Shown: one piece after another, positions 1 to 10,433 of the stretch
How the letters are laid out: each line of letters starts with the position of its first letter
Position numbering within the stretch: the first letter of the stretch is position 1
Assembly: GCF_033568475.1 (NCBI RefSeq)
Contig: NC_133122.1
Coordinates: forward strand, 180,625,449 to 180,689,448
DNA from: Henckelia pumila
Lineage: Eukaryota > Streptophyta > Magnoliopsida > Lamiales > Gesneriaceae
Length of the DNA stretch: 64,000 nt
Direction of reading: 5' to 3'
Translations under genes and position numbers: made by a program
The notes under the pieces: model-generated
Told to the model about the DNA's origin: nothing
Database searches by the model: none
The model's input: only the letters and a program-made list of their open reading frames with translations

Positions 1-239
1 TAGGACAAACCTTTGCATAATGTCCTGGTTGGCCACAAGTACGACAGACTCCCTGAACTCCTACGCACTGATTGGATGGATGCCTTCCTCCACACCTATT
101 GCAAGACTCTCTAGGAACCCATGAAGATCCCCCACCAAGAGAACTACCAGAACTAGAGGAAGTGCTAAATGACTTCTTCTTGAATTGCTTTCCCTTAGGC
201 TTAAATCGTTGCGGCCTAGGTTGCTAAAATGATTGATGG
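1..239 (-). pseudogene. Gag of the older gypsy element, C-terminal part with two zinc knuckles
   Basis: The minus-strand frame encodes a lysine- and serine-rich linker followed by two CX2CX4HX4C zinc knuckles. The first begins CNRCGGRH and the second is CRTCGQPGHYAKVC. This is the nucleocapsid end of a Ty3/gypsy Gag. It continues in frame the N-terminal gag at 7456-8230, counting one copy of the target duplication. A TAG stop at 224-226 interrupts it just past the insertion point, where a CAG codon is likely ancestral. The frame runs off the window at base 1. Confidence 0.85.
235..239. repeat. Target-site duplication GATGG, left copy
   Basis: Five bases immediately before the TG of the left LTR. 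They match 7456-7460 immediately after the CA of the right LTR exactly. Confidence 0.9.
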
Positions 240-1193
240 TGTAGTGACCCATACCCGGATCACCTACTAAACAGAACTTAGGCATGCAATTAACTTAATT
301 AAACAGATATCAGAATAAAACTGCGGAAACCATAAACATTATACAATCCCAAGTAAAGGAATCTGTAATTTATCCAAAACAACAGTAATAAAACCTAAGC
401 GAAGCTCCAGCTGGCCAACCACTGACTATCCCCTCCTGGATCCACCCTCCTCGTCCAATCGCAAACCTGCCCCATGGAATGGGGTGTCCAGAAAAAAATA
501 CAGAGTACGAGACGTGAGCATAAAACGCTCAGTGCGAGAGTATGAGTATATATGCATGCAAAGTGAACTCCCTATAGACTCGAGGTCAAGGATCAGATAA
601 CAGAGACAGACCGGGCCCTGGTATGTAGCACGCTGTGCCGTCGCTTCAGGAGGTGGCTCCCATACCGAGATAACCGTGTATACGCCGGACCCAAATCGAT
701 GGAAGTCCATCCACTAACAGGATAGGGTACAACCCTACTAACAAACATCTCGAAAGAGATACAGCAAGATGCAAATGAATGCAGCATAATATCATGGCAT
801 ATAAATCATGCAGTCACATAATACATGCATACTCAGTCAGGATATCTCGAACAGTACTTTCGTACCTCAATACAGTGCAAGCTCTACCAACTCTAGGTCC
901 ACGCCTATAGTCTGCTCTACACTTCCAAATGATACTACTATCATCAAAGTGCTCTAAAAGCCTTAACTAAGCTATTGCATACTCCTAAATATTTATAGGA
1001 AGCAAAAGCTATACCTTCGTCCGTCGATAGCCCTTTGATGTCGATGCCTCCAGAACTTGGGCACAACTCCGCTACGACTACCGAACGCCTCGCCGATCTC
1101 CGGACCAAGCCTAGGAAGACTAGAACAGCTCCAAAAGGACTAGAAAGGAAAGGAGAACTCGGAATTGGCAAATGAAAGTGAAGGCTCGGCCTT

Positions 1194-1202
1194 CTATTTA
1201 TA
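1194..1202 (-). promoter_or_regulatory. TATA box of the 3' LTR
   Basis: Reads TATAAATAG on the minus strand, just downstream of the U3 near-palindrome array. The 5' LTR equivalent (7121-7129) has TATAAACAG. Confidence 0.6.
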
Positions 1203-1207
1203 GACAA

Positions 1208-1478
1208 CGATCGGAACTTCCGATCCTTGATCGGAACGTCCGAACCTCGATCGGAACGTCCGATCCTGCCATCGGAGCTTCCGAAGATCCTGATCTGCCA
1301 CGTGTCAAAATATCACTTGTTGACTCCGGATAGGGGTGATCGGAGCTTCCGGTCCTGATCGGAGCTTCCGATCCAACCACACGTCATGCCTGACGTAATA
1401 ACATCGGTGCCTCCGATCGCTCATCGGAGCTTCCGATCCTGTTCGGAGCTTCCGATCGTGCCTTCGGAGCTTCCGATC
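1208..1478. repeat. U3 array of near-palindromic TCGGAgcTTCCGAT units, 3' LTR
   Basis: About ten copies of a 14-bp degenerate palindrome (TCGGAGCTTCCGAT, TCGGAACGTCCGAT and variants), irregularly spaced over 270 bp. The array ends within about 10 bp of the TATA box. The arrangement resembles a promoter-proximal binding-site array; no cognate protein is known to me. Confidence 0.8.
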
Positions 1479-1547
1479 CGTCCGATACCCAATTCATTTA
1501 ATTAGCATTAATCCTTTAATTACTCAATTAGGGTACGTGCTACTACA

Positions 1548-1560
1548 TTCTCCCCCACTT
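1548..1560 (-). other. Polypurine tract of the inner gypsy element
   Basis: Minus strand reads AAGTGGGGGAGAA directly upstream of the 3' LTR, the expected place for the plus-strand primer. Confidence 0.8.
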
Positions 1561-1682
1561 AAGATATTTCGTCCTCGAAAACAGATCTTAAGTACTGAAT
1601 GCAAAAATAGAAATCAGAAATATTCTTTATTCGAATCAAACGTTTACAGAGTTTGCAACTGAATTCAACTTAAAGAATGAAA

Positions 1683-4600
1683 TCAAAACAACTCAGGATG
1701 GTCTTTACGCATCCTGTCCTCAAGCTCCCAAGTAGCTTCCTCAGTGCCTCGGCGCTGCCACTGAACTAAAACCAAAGGAATGACTTTGTTCCGTAAAACC
1801 TTATCCTTATAATCCAGGATACGAAGAGGTTTCTCAACATAAGTCAAATCCTTGTCTACCTGAACCTCAGACCGCTGCAGAATATGAGATTCATCTGCCA
1901 CATACCGTCGCAACAGAGATACGTGGAACACGTCGTGAATACTGGATAGATGCGGTGGCAAAGCTAGTCGATAAGCCAAATCGCCAATGCTCTCCAAGAT
2001 CTCAAACGGACCGATAAATCTAGGAGACAACTTGCCCTTAAGGCCAAATCTGAGAATCTTGCGGAAAGGTGACACTCTCAGAAACACTTTCTCCCCGACC
2101 TCGAACTGCAAGGGCCTACGCTTGACATTAGCATAGCTGGCCTGACGATCCTGTGCAGTCTTAATCCGTTTCTTGATCTGATCAACAATGTCTATTGCCT
2201 GCTGGATAAACTCCGGTCCCTCAGCCTGTCTCTCCCCCACTTCTTCCCAGAAGAGTGGATTACGACAACGTCGCCCATACAACGCCTCAAAAGGTGCCAT
2301 CCCAATACTAGTGTGATAGTTGTTGTTGTAAGCGAACTCAATCAACGGCAAATGATCCTGCCAGGCTGAACCAAAATCCAAGACGCACGCTCTAAGCATA
2401 TCCTCTAACGTACGGATAGTGCGCTCTGACTGACCATCAGTCTCCGGATGATAGGCTGTACTCAAACTGAGAGTAGTACCCATCGCACGCTGAACACTCC
2501 CCCAGAATCTAGAAGTAAACCTGGGGTCCCGATCGCTGACAATGCTCACAGGCACTCCATGAAGTCGGATGATCTCCTGAATGTACATCCGTTCCATGCG
2601 ATCCACAGAGTACTCTCGGCTATAGGCAATGAAATACGCTGACTTGGTGAGTCGGTCCACCACAACCCAGATAGCATCACAGTTCTTCGGGGATACTGGC
2701 AAATGGGTCACAAAGTCCATAGTGATAAACTCCCATTTCCATTCAGGAATAGGCAGACTGTGAAGCAATCCTCCAGGTCGTCGGTGCTCTGCCTTGACCT
2801 GTTGACACACCAAACATCTCGAAACAAACTGATAAACACTGCGTTTCATCCCCTTCCACCAGAAACAAGTACGTAGATCCTTGTACATCTTGTTGCTTCC
2901 AGGATGAATACTCAACTTAGTGCGATGTGCCTGAGACAAAATCTCCTCTCGCAACTCTTCATCCTGTGGAATCACAAGCCTACCAGACAAACACAGAAAG
3001 CCATCTGACTGATAATGAAATCCAGACGAGCTACCCTCGTTAGCTAGACGAGCTAAACGCTGGGTCTTTGAATCAGACATCTGAGCATCTCGGACCCGCG
3101 AATACAAAGCTGGCTCAGATAATATCGCAAACATCTGGATACTCTGCATACCTTTCTTATGCTTGAAGGTATAACCTGAAGTACAACAGTCACTGATAGC
3201 ACTAGACATCGAACAGGTCTGAAGTGCGGATAGTCGCACCTTGCGACTCAAAGCATCAGCGGTGAGATTAGCAGCTCCCGGATGGTACTTAATCTCGCAA
3301 TCATAGTCCTTAAGCAAGTCCATCCAACGTCTCTGCCTCATGTTCAACTCCGCCTGAGTGAACAAATACTTGAGACTCTTATGGTTGGTGAAGATCTCAA
3401 ATTTCTCGCCATACAGATAATGACGCCAGATCTTCAAAGCGAACACAATGGCTGCTAACTCCAAATCATGGACTGGGTAGTTGTCCTCGTGAAGTTTCAG
3501 CTGTCTAGAAGCGTATGCGATCACATGCCCATTCTGAGTCAGGACACAGCCTAACCCCTGAAGAGAAGCATCCGTGTAAACTACATACCCTCCAGATCCT
3601 GACGGTAATGCCAACACCGGCGCAGAAGTCAACCGCCGTCGAAGCTCACGGAAATTCTCCTCACACTCGGAGGACCACTCGAAATCCACACCCTTGCGGG
3701 TAAGCTGCGTCAACGGTCGAGCTAACTGAGAGAAGTTCAGAATGAAGCGACGATAATACCCTGCTAGACCCAGGAAACTACGGATCTCGGCAACTGTCGT
3801 CGGACGCGACCAATTAAGTACCGCTTCAATCTTGCTTGGATCAACTGAAATCCCCTCCCTGGATATGATATGGCCAAGAAAGGCCACTCTATCCATCCAG
3901 AACTCACACTTGCTCAGCTTGGCGTACAACTGCTCATCTCGAAGAGTCTGTAGTACCAACCGCAAGTGAGAAACATGCTCTTCCGTATTATGCGAATACA
4001 CTAAGATGTCGTCAATGAAGACCACGACAAACTTGTCCAAGTACTCCCTGAAGACACGGTTCATCAAATCCATGAATATAGCCGGCGCATTAGTCAAACC
4101 AAATGGCATCACTAGGAACTCGTAATGCCCATAGCGAGTACGGAATGCAGTCTTGGCTACGTCCTGATCACGGACTCTCAACTGATGATACTCAGATCTC
4201 AAGTCAATCTTGGAGTAAACTGATGTTCCCTGCAGCTGGTCAAACAAGTCATCAATACGAGGCAACGGATACTTGTTCTTCACAGTGACTCGATTCAGCT
4301 GCCGATAGTCAATGCATAGCCGCATCGACCCATCCTTCTTCTTTACGAAGAGAACAGGAGCTCCCCAAGGAGATACACTAGGACGAATGTACCCCTTGTC
4401 CAAAAGATCCTGTAGCTGATTCTTCAACTCACGCATCTCTGACGGAGCGAGACGATACGGTGCTCTAGAAATAGGCGAAGTACCCGGCATCAACTCTATG
4501 CCAAACTCGACTTTCCTAGCAGGAGGAAAACCCGGAATCTCATCAGGAAACACATCTGGAAATTCATCCACAACAGGAATGCTCTCTATCCCAATACTCT

Positions 4601-5174
4601 CAGCGGTCAAATCAACTGCATAGATAAGGTAGCCTTCCCCGCCAGACTCTAGAGCTCGACAGGCTCTCAAAGCAGATACCAAAGGCATCGGGGGTCGCGC
4701 TCCCTCACCATAGAAAAACCAGCTCTCACTCCCCTCCGGATGAAAGCGTACTAATCTCTGATAGCAGTCCACTGAAGCTCGATAGGTAGTCAACACATCT
4801 ATTCCCAGAATGCAATCAAAGTCGTCCATCGCCAGGACCATGAGATTCGCTAACAGAATGTTCCCTTCGAACTCAAAAGGGCAACCCATCACTAGACGCT
4901 TAGCCAAAGCAGATTGGCCCGTCGGAGTAGAAACAGACATCACTACGTCTAGTGCAATGCATGGTAACTTATGCCTCTTAACAAAAAGTGCAGAAATGAA
5001 GGAATGAGATGCACCAGTGTCAATAAGTACAAGAGCAGGTATACCATAAAGCAGAAATGTACCTGCGATGACTTTCTCATTCTCCTCCACAGCCTGATCA
5101 TGTCTCAGGGCAAACACCTGGCCAGAAGCTCGTGGCCTCAAATGAGAACTCCCAGCAGACTGTCCCTGCGACCT
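1683..5174 (-). CDS. pol: Pol polyprotein (protease-RT-RNase H-integrase-chromodomain), inner gypsy element
   Basis: Open for about 1163 codons from the codon after the gag UAG. The first ~10 codons contain no ATG, so it must be made as a Gag-Pol fusion. Domains in order: aspartic protease (DTGASHSF near residue 40 of the 1152-aa segment starting at 5141), RT (IDYRQLNR, then FIDDILVYS near 375), RNase H (YTDAS), integrase with an HHCC zinc finger, catalytic core ([17 protein letters not shown]), a GPY/F motif (GPFEI) and a chromodomain-like end ([14 protein letters not shown]). Two conserved positions are altered: the third RNase H aspartate reads FTNHKS rather than FTDHKS (codon 3384-3386), and the RT motif reads LRSEYHQL rather than the usual LRSGYHQ. 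Both fit G-to-A changes. Confidence 0.92.
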   Translation of the reverse strand, partial: RSQGQSAGSSHLRPRASGQVFALRHDQAVEENEKVIAGTFLLYGIPALVLIDTGASHSFISALFVKRHKLPCIALDVVMSVSTPTGQSALAKRLVMGCPFEFEGNILLANLMVLAMDDFDCILGIDVLTTYRASVDCYQRLVRFHPEGSESWFFYGEGARPPMPLVSALRACRALESGGEGYLIYAVDLTAESIGIESIPVVDEFPDVFPDEIPGFPPARKVEFGIELMPGTSPISRAPYRLAPSEMRELKNQLQDLLDKGYIRPSVSPWGAPVLFVKKKDGSMRLCIDYRQLNRVTVKNKYPLPRIDDLFDQLQGTSVYSKIDLRSEYHQLRVRDQDVAKTAFRTRYGHYEFLVMPFGLTNAPAIFMDLMNRVFREYLDKFVVVFIDDILVYSHNTEEHVSHLRLVLQTLRDEQLYAKLSKCEFWMDRVAFLGHIISREGISVDPSKIEAVLNWSRPTTVAEIRSFLGLAGYYRRFILNFSQLARPLTQLTRKGVDFEWSSECEENFRELRRRLTSAPVLALPSGSGGYVVYTDASLQGLGCVLTQNGHVIAYASRQLKLHEDNYPVHDLELAAIVFALKIWRHYLYGEKFEIFTNHKSLKYLFTQAELNMRQRRWMDLLKDYDCEIKYHPGAANLTADALSRKVRLSALQTCSMSSAISDCCTSGYTFKHKKGMQSIQMFAILSEPALYSRVRDAQMSDSKTQRLARLANEGSSSGFHYQSDGFLCLSGRLVIPQDEELREEILSQAHRTKLSIHPGSNKMYKDLRTCFWWKGMKRSVYQFVSRCLVCQQVKAEHRRPGGLLHSLPIPEWKWEFITMDFVTHLPVSPKNCDAIWVVVDRLTKSAYFIAYSREYSVDRMERMYIQEIIRLHGVPVSIVSDRDPRFTSRFWGSVQRAMGTTLSLSTAYHPETDGQSERTIRTLEDMLRACVLDFGSAWQDHLPLIEFAYNNNYHTSIGMAPFEALYGRRCRNPLFWEEVGERQAEGPEFIQQAIDIVDQIKKRIKTAQDRQASYANVKRRPLQFEVGEKVFLRVSPFRKILRFGLKGKLSPRFIGPFEILESIGDLAYRLALPPHLSSIHDVFHVSLLRRYVADESHILQRSEVQVDKDLTYVEKPLRILDYKDKVLRNKVIPLVLVQWQRRGTEEATWELEDRMRKDHPELF

Positions 5175-6101
5175 CTACTGAACGGTAGCCTGAGAACCAG
5201 ATCCTGAACCAGAACCAGAACCGCCTCCCCCAGACAGTGGACAATCCCTCCGGATATGACCAGTCTCTCCACAATGGAAACAAGCTCCAGAAGCTCTACG
5301 GCACTTGTCGGATGGATGGTTCTTCCCACAGTGATCACACTTGTCCTTCTTACCGTAACGGACAACACCTCCAGAACCAGAGGAAGAAGAAGTAGATCCA
5401 GACTTCTTGAAAGATTGGGCACGGGGACCCAAAGAACTAGCAGGCCTCGACTGAGGGAAAGACCTGTTCCGCCGAATGCTGTCCTCTGCCTGGTGACAAC
5501 GGCTCACCAAACCCTCGTAGGACATGTCGTCACCAACCGCCACACGGTCATGGATCTCAGGGTTAAGGCCCTGAAGGAACAGATTATACTTCATCTCTGA
5601 GCTATCAGCAATCTCGGGGCAATAGGATAGCAGATCAAAGAACCTCTGCTGATACTCATCAATAGACATGGCTCCCTGTCGCAGACTCAGTAGCTCGCCT
5701 GCCTTCGACTGACGGAGTGCGGGAGGAAAATACCGCTTTTGGAAAGCTGTGCGGAACTCAGCCCAGGTGGCCACTCCTCTCGCCGTAACAAAAGGTGCAG
5801 AAGTAAACCTCCACCACCTGCGCGCACGCCCATCCAGAAGATAGCCAAGGGTCTCCACCTTCTGCTCATCGGTGCATTGGAAAGTCTGAAAAGTCGTCTC
5901 CATGCGGTCTAACCAGTTCTCTGCATCCTCCGGAGACTCACCTCCAACTAAGGGCTTAGGACCCATAGCTAAGAATCGATGCACAGTGAAACGCTCGTCG
6001 TCATGGTGACGATGACGCCATTCTCGACGAGGCTCCCGGTCGGCATCACCCCAACGCCCACCAACACTGCCATGAGAACTCTGGTCGTCACGATTTGACA
6101 T
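5175..6101 (-). CDS. gag: Gag polyprotein, inner gypsy element
   Basis: 308 aa. An acidic/arginine-rich N-terminus is followed by a retrotransposon capsid domain (ENWLDRMETTF, ARRWWRF, FRTAFQKRYFP) and, near residues 245-285, two zinc knuckles (CDHCGKNHPSDKC and CFHCGETGHIRRDC). A Gly/Ser-rich tail ends at a UAG at 5175-5177. Pol continues in the same frame directly after it, so the UAG is either a recent nonsense mutation of a single gag-pol ORF or a readthrough site. The ATG at 6101 lies about 45 bp downstream of the primer-binding site. Confidence 0.92.
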   Translation of the reverse strand: MSNRDDQSSHGSVGGRWGDADREPRREWRHRHHDDERFTVHRFLAMGPKPLVGGESPEDAENWLDRMETTFQTFQCTDEQKVETLGYLLDGRARRWWRFTSAPFVTARGVATWAEFRTAFQKRYFPPALRQSKAGELLSLRQGAMSIDEYQQRFFDLLSYCPEIADSSEMKYNLFLQGLNPEIHDRVAVGDDMSYEGLVSRCHQAEDSIRRNRSFPQSRPASSLGPRAQSFKKSGSTSSSSGSGGVVRYGKKDKCDHCGKNHPSDKCRRASGACFHCGETGHIRRDCPLSGGGGSGSGSGSGSQATVQ

Positions 6102-6146
6102 CTACAAAAATACCTCAAGATGAGACTAAATCCCAAGAATTCTTTT

Positions 6147-6162
6147 GCATGCTCTGATACCA
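6147..6162 (-). other. Primer-binding site (initiator tRNA-Met), inner gypsy element
   Basis: Minus strand TGGTATCAGAGCATGC, matching the 3' end of plant initiator tRNA-Met, 4 bp inside the 5' LTR. Confidence 0.93.
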
Positions 6163-7120
6163 TAAATGTAGTGACCCATACCCGGATCACCTACTAAACA
6201 GAACTTAGGCATGCAATTAACTTAATTAAACAGATATCAGAATAAAACTGCGGAAACCATAAACATTATACAATCCCAAGTAAAGGAATCTGTAATTTAT
6301 CCAAAACAACAGTAATAAAACCTAAGCGAAGCTCCAGCTGGCCAACCACTGACTAGCCCCTCCTGGATCCACCCTCCTCGTCCAATCGCAAACCTGCCCC
6401 ATGGAATGGGGTGTCCAGAAAAAAATACAGAGTACGAGACGTGAGCATAAAACGCTCAGTGCGAGAGTATGAGTATACATGCATGCAAAGTGAACTCCAT
6501 ATAGACTCGAGGTCAAGGATCAGATAACAGAGACAGATCGGGCCCTGGTATGTAGCACGCTGTGCCGTCGCTTCAGGAGGTGGCTCCCATACCGAGATAA
6601 CCGTGGATACGCCGGACCCAAATCGATGGAAGTCCATCCACTAACAGGATAGGGTACAACCCTACTAACAAACATCTCGAAAGAGATACAGCAAGATGCA
6701 AATGAATGCAGCATAATATCATGGCATATAAATCATGCAGTCACATAATACATGCATACTCAGTCAGGATATCTCGAACAGTACTTTCGTACCTCAATAC
6801 AGTGCAAGCTCTACCAACTCTAGGTCCACGCCTATAGTCTGCTCTACACTTCCAAATGATACTACTATCATCAAAGTGCTCTAAAAGCCTTAACTAAGCT
6901 ATTGCATACTCCTAAATATTTATAGGAAGCAAAAGCTATACCTTCGTCTGTCATTAGCCCTTTGATGTCGATGCCTCCAGAACTTGGGCACAACTCCGCT
7001 ACGACTACCGAACGCCTCGCCGATCTCCGGACCAAGCCTAGGAAGACTAGAATAGCTCCAAAAGGACTAGAAAGGAAAGGAGAACTCGGAATTGGCAAAT
7101 GAAAGTGAAGGCTCGGCCTT

Positions 7121-7129
7121 CTGTTTATA
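7121..7129 (-). promoter_or_regulatory. Altered TATA box of the active-side (5') LTR
   Basis: TATAAACAG on the minus strand, one substitution from TATAAATAG in the other LTR. Confidence 0.5.
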
Positions 7130-7134
7130 GACAA

Positions 7135-7387
7135 CGATCGAAACTTCCGATCCTTGATCGGAACGTCCGAACCTCGATCGGAACGTCCGATCCTGCCATC
7201 GGAGCTTCCGAAGATCCTGATCTGCCACGTGTCAAAATATCACTTGTTGACTCCGGATAGGGGTGATCGGAGCTTCCGGTCCTGATCGGAGCTTCCGATC
7301 CAACCACACGTCATGCCTGACGTAATAACATCGGTGCCTCCGATCGCTCATCGGAGCTTCCGATCGTGCCTTCGGAGCTTCCGATCC
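7135..7387. repeat. U3 near-palindrome array, 5' LTR
   Basis: Nine units of the TCGGAgcTTCCGAT family, with the same arrangement as 1208-1478 but one 19-bp unit fewer. The first unit carries an A (TCGAAACTTCCGAT). Confidence 0.8.
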
Positions 7388-7455
7388 GTCCGATACCCAA
7401 TTCATTTAATTAGCATTAATCCTTTAATTACTCAATTAGGGTACGGGCTACTACA

Positions 7456-7460
7456 GATGG
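7456..7460. repeat. Target-site duplication GATGG, right copy
   Basis: Identical to 235-239 and directly adjoins the CA end of the right LTR. Confidence 0.9.
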
Positions 7461-8230
7461 GGTCCAAAAGATGAGTTTGCTGAAATTAGTGCACTGCCAG
7501 AGGGTGCTTGCATCGTATACTGCGGTCAACCCCTTCTTAACTCTGCTTCCTGTCTAATGGCTTTGTCAACCGCATCAGCATAATCGACTGGGTTGCTGGC
7601 CAAGACCAAGGAGTACAGATTCTATTTCAATCCTTCCATAAACTTTTTGAGTTTAGCTCCATCTTTAGAAGCAATGTGCGGCACATAAGTAAACAATGAA
7701 GACAGCTTCCTGACATACTCTGCAGCACTCAAATCACCTTGAACCAGATTGAAGAACTCGGATGTTTTCTCTGCCACAAAAGAAGGTGGAGCATATTCTT
7801 GTCGAAACTTGGAGCAGAAAACATCCCAAGTAATAGGTTTACCAGCCTCAACCAGAGCTGTTCGCATAGCCTCCCACCAACGTTCAGCCGTATCTTTCAA
7901 TTGTAGCACCACCATTGTTACCCTACGTTCAGAATTATAGTGCACCAACCCGAACAGGTTGTTCATTGCTCTCAACCAAGATTCAGTTTTTTCACTGCCT
8001 TCATCTCCACTGAAGGTAGGTGGATTCAATCTTTGAAATCTAGCGACCACTAACTCCATTTCATCCACTTGATTGCCCAACTGGTCTACTTCAGCATCAA
8101 TATCGTTTATTACATTTCTTGCAGGACGACCACGTCTCCCACGCAAGACTCCATCAATACCAACCTCATTCTGACCGCCAGATTCTTGGACAACATTCTT
8201 TCCTTTTCCACCTCGAAGTCTAGGGGCCAT
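7456..8230 (-). pseudogene. Gag of the older gypsy element, N-terminal part
   Basis: Starts at an ATG at 8228-8230 (MAPRLRGGKGKN). A basic linker is followed by a capsid domain with FQRLNPPTFSGDEG, ESWLRAMNNLF, AERWWEAM and FRQEYAPPSF, as in gypsy Gag proteins. Premature stops TAG (7622-7624) and TGA (7526-7528) lie in a frame that otherwise stays alignable (LASNPVDYADAVDKAIRQEAE) up to the insertion of the younger element at 7455/7456. The C-terminal zinc-knuckle half is at 1-239. An earlier C-to-T change at CAG or CGA codons would explain the stops. Confidence 0.85.
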
Positions 8231-8464
8231 CTAAAGAAATTCAAGGTCAAATCTTTAGGCAGAAATATAGCACAAGATGATAACATAATTCTAGGCAAAC
8301 GAGCTTAACTAAAAGTCAAAGCCTAGTTAACTAATAGCTCTAAATAAAATCATATAAATAACACATAACAGGTAAGAGCATGTAGTCAAACAAATACGCA
8401 ACCATCTTCATTCGTGCCTAGACTCAAGTGTACTAGACTTTATTTTGAGCATATCCCAGTTTAT

Positions 8465-8476
8465 GTTATGATACCA
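8465..8476 (-). other. Primer-binding site of the older gypsy element
   Basis: Minus strand TGGTATCATAAC, two bp inside the LTR. It is an initiator-Met type site, degenerate relative to TGGTATCAGAGC. Confidence 0.7.
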
Positions 8477-8478
8477 AA

Positions 8479-10433
8479 TGTGAGGGCCCGTTCTTAATTA
8501 GTATTTAATGACCATGCAATCAGGATTAATTAATGTAAACAACAAAAACGAGTTAAAATTTTGCTTTCGGGCCTACCAAAAATTCGGCATGACCTCCTCG
8601 TAAATCGGACATACCAGGGAAATAAAAAACTCAAACAACAATACAATACTAGAAAATAGTGTCCAATTCAACAACACACAAACCTACAGCCGCACTGTCC
8701 AGGACTAAACACATGCAAGCCGGCAAGGCCAAACACATCAACAAGCAAATCCAAAACGTCATAAAAATATCAATACAGATACACGGGGCATCTCCCCGGA
8801 AAATAAAAGACTCCAATAATAATACATAATAACTGGGAACTCACGACAACTCAATACCCTCCCTGGGCTCCACTGGCAGATGCACCACCAGAGGAAATAG
8901 AACCACCTGTATTACCTGTCATGGAAATGACAACAAAACCACAGCAGTCCCAAGGGACAAGGATCAAACCCCTGTACGAAGATCAAATAAATTACAGCAA
9001 AATAAATGATGTGTAAAACAACTAATGCAATGCACGTGAATGGTACCAAAGAACATCGGGTATCAAATCTGGATCCAAAGAGTAATAGCTAATATGTGGC
9101 CACGTGTGCTAGGGGGACAGTTTCAAACACTGCGCGGCCCTGCAACAGTATGCGTCAAGGGGAAGCCGTCTGCAGAACTGCGCAGCCCTTACTCTGGTCA
9201 TCAGAGGTGTGATGCTAAAACGCCGTCGGCTCTGATGCCTAAATAACTCATCAACGAAGCGGCTAACAATATCAGAAATAAGAGGATAATGGTTCAATAT
9301 GAATGCAATGCATCATTCATCACAATCATCAAATAGAACATATAAACAAGCCAACACCTCAAATAGCAATTAGACATTTTACATATCCTCATAAAGGCTG
9401 TAAGATAGCGATCAATCGGTACCTTAATTGCCAAATAATTACCAGAGTAATTCTTACAAACTTGGTGCAAATCCTAATTACTCCAAACCTGAGGCAATTA
9501 CCATTTCCATCAATCCTAACATATAATTCAACTTCCAAAAAATTTAAATATTCAATCCTAGGGTCCAAAATGCCCAAATCTCAATTCTGAATTTTTCCAA
9601 AAATACTAATAATTCCAGAATTAATATATACTAATTCTAAGGCATTCCAAGACCCAAACATTCAATAATTCAACACTATAATTCAAAAATCCCTAAAATA
9701 TATAATCTGAATTTTTGAAATAAATTCCAGAAAAATGGAAAATTCGATCGATACCTCCAATCGGCTCAAATATAGCACTTACAACCAACAAATAATCATA
9801 TATCAATTATTTGGATTTGAATTCAACCAAAAATTCCCAAATTCAAACCCTAACTCGAAATATACCTCAAGGTTTCGAATTCAAGGTCCAAACAACTCAC
9901 ACAACCTTCCTCCTAGCTCAGGCGGCGGTCGGACGGCGGTTAGGGGCGGCGAAGACGACGGCTGGTGCGATGGGTTTTCGGAAAGTGCAAGAAAAGCTTA
10001 AAAAATTGGTACTAAAAGAAAGCCCTCGTCGCAAGGATTCCGGAACTACGCTCGGATTTGAATTTGGGCAAACGACGGAGAAGATATAGCTAAAGAAAGA
10101 AACAAAAATGGAAGGGGAAGAAGAAACATGGGAATCGGTCGAGAGAGAGAGATTGGGAGGAGAGAGAAATGAGAGATATTATGTATCTTGCATGCATATG
10201 TGTGTGTATACATTTAATTGGGTTCAAAACTTGACCCGAGTAATTTAATTCCAACTCTTGTGTGCCATAAAATTAAATATGTATTTTAATACCGTCTATA
10301 CATTGATATTTTTCTAATACATATTTTTAACAGACAATTTAATTATTTGGCTTAATTATTTTAATTCACCACTTTAAAATAATTATTAACAAATTTGGTC
10401 AAATAATATGGTAATTAACATCGGGTCCTTACA
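8479..10433 (-). repeat. 5' LTR of the older gypsy element
   Basis: 1955 bp, plus-strand ends TGTGAGGGCCCG ... CGGGTCCTTACA, so the minus strand begins TGTAAGGACCCG. It contains only short spurious reading frames. A GC-rich stretch around 9900-9985 contrasts with its AT-rich remainder. No partner LTR is in the window. Confidence 0.85.

Larger units (their letters stand above)
240..1547 (-). repeat. 3' LTR of the inner gypsy element
   Basis: Begins TGTAGTGACC and ends CTACTACA on the plus strand, 1308 bp. It is longer than its partner because it has one extra 19-bp unit of the U3 near-palindrome array (around 1438-1456). On the minus strand U3 runs from 1547 to about 1200, with a TATA box at 1194-1202. 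Confidence 0.93.
240..7455 (-). mobile_element. Near-intact Ty3/gypsy chromovirus (Tekay/Del-like), inserted in the older gypsy gag
   Basis: Complete minus-strand element of about 7.2 kb: LTRs 240-1547 and 6167-7455, both TG...CA; initiator-Met primer site at 6147-6162; gag; pol with protease, RT, RNase H, integrase and a C-terminal chromodomain-like tail; polypurine tract at 1548-1560; perfect 5-bp duplication. By eye the LTRs differ by about a dozen substitutions in ~1,290 aligned bases plus one 19-bp copy-number difference. At a commonly used plant rate of 1.3e-8 per site per year this means insertion a few hundred thousand years ago. Despite its youth it carries a gag stop before pol and substitutions at conserved RT and RNase H positions, so this copy is probably non-autonomous. 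Confidence 0.93.
6167..7455 (-). repeat. 5' LTR of the inner gypsy element
   Basis: 1289 bp, TG...CA, about 99% identical by eye to 240-1547. It lacks one 19-bp U3 unit. It drives the element because the element reads leftward. Its U3 array lies at 7135-7387 (nine units), followed by a TATA variant at 7121-7129. Confidence 0.93.
1..10433 (-). mobile_element. Older Ty3/gypsy LTR retrotransposon, 5' part, interrupted by a younger element
   Basis: Reading on the minus strand the order is 5' LTR (8479-10433), primer-binding site, then gag (8230 downward). Gag is interrupted at 7455/7456 by a complete gypsy element and resumes at 239, running off the window. One copy of the 5-bp duplication GATGG must be removed for gag to continue, and the frame is then continuous across the insertion. 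At least three in-frame stops in gag show that the element is old and inactive. Pol and the 3' LTR lie beyond the left edge. The right end at 10433 abuts a Mutator-like transposase frame, so this element itself inserted into a DNA transposon. Confidence 0.85.

Noticed and set aside
61-285. 74-codon minus-strand frame at the left edge
   Set aside because: It crosses the LTR boundary and is a shadow of the true gag frame, which carries the zinc knuckles in another frame.
5141-5141. Independent start of pol at 5141
   Set aside because: The codon there is TTG, not ATG; the open frame continues back to the gag UAG.
8479-10433. Several 60-95 codon frames inside the older LTR
   Set aside because: No conserved motif, both strands, and all inside an LTR.
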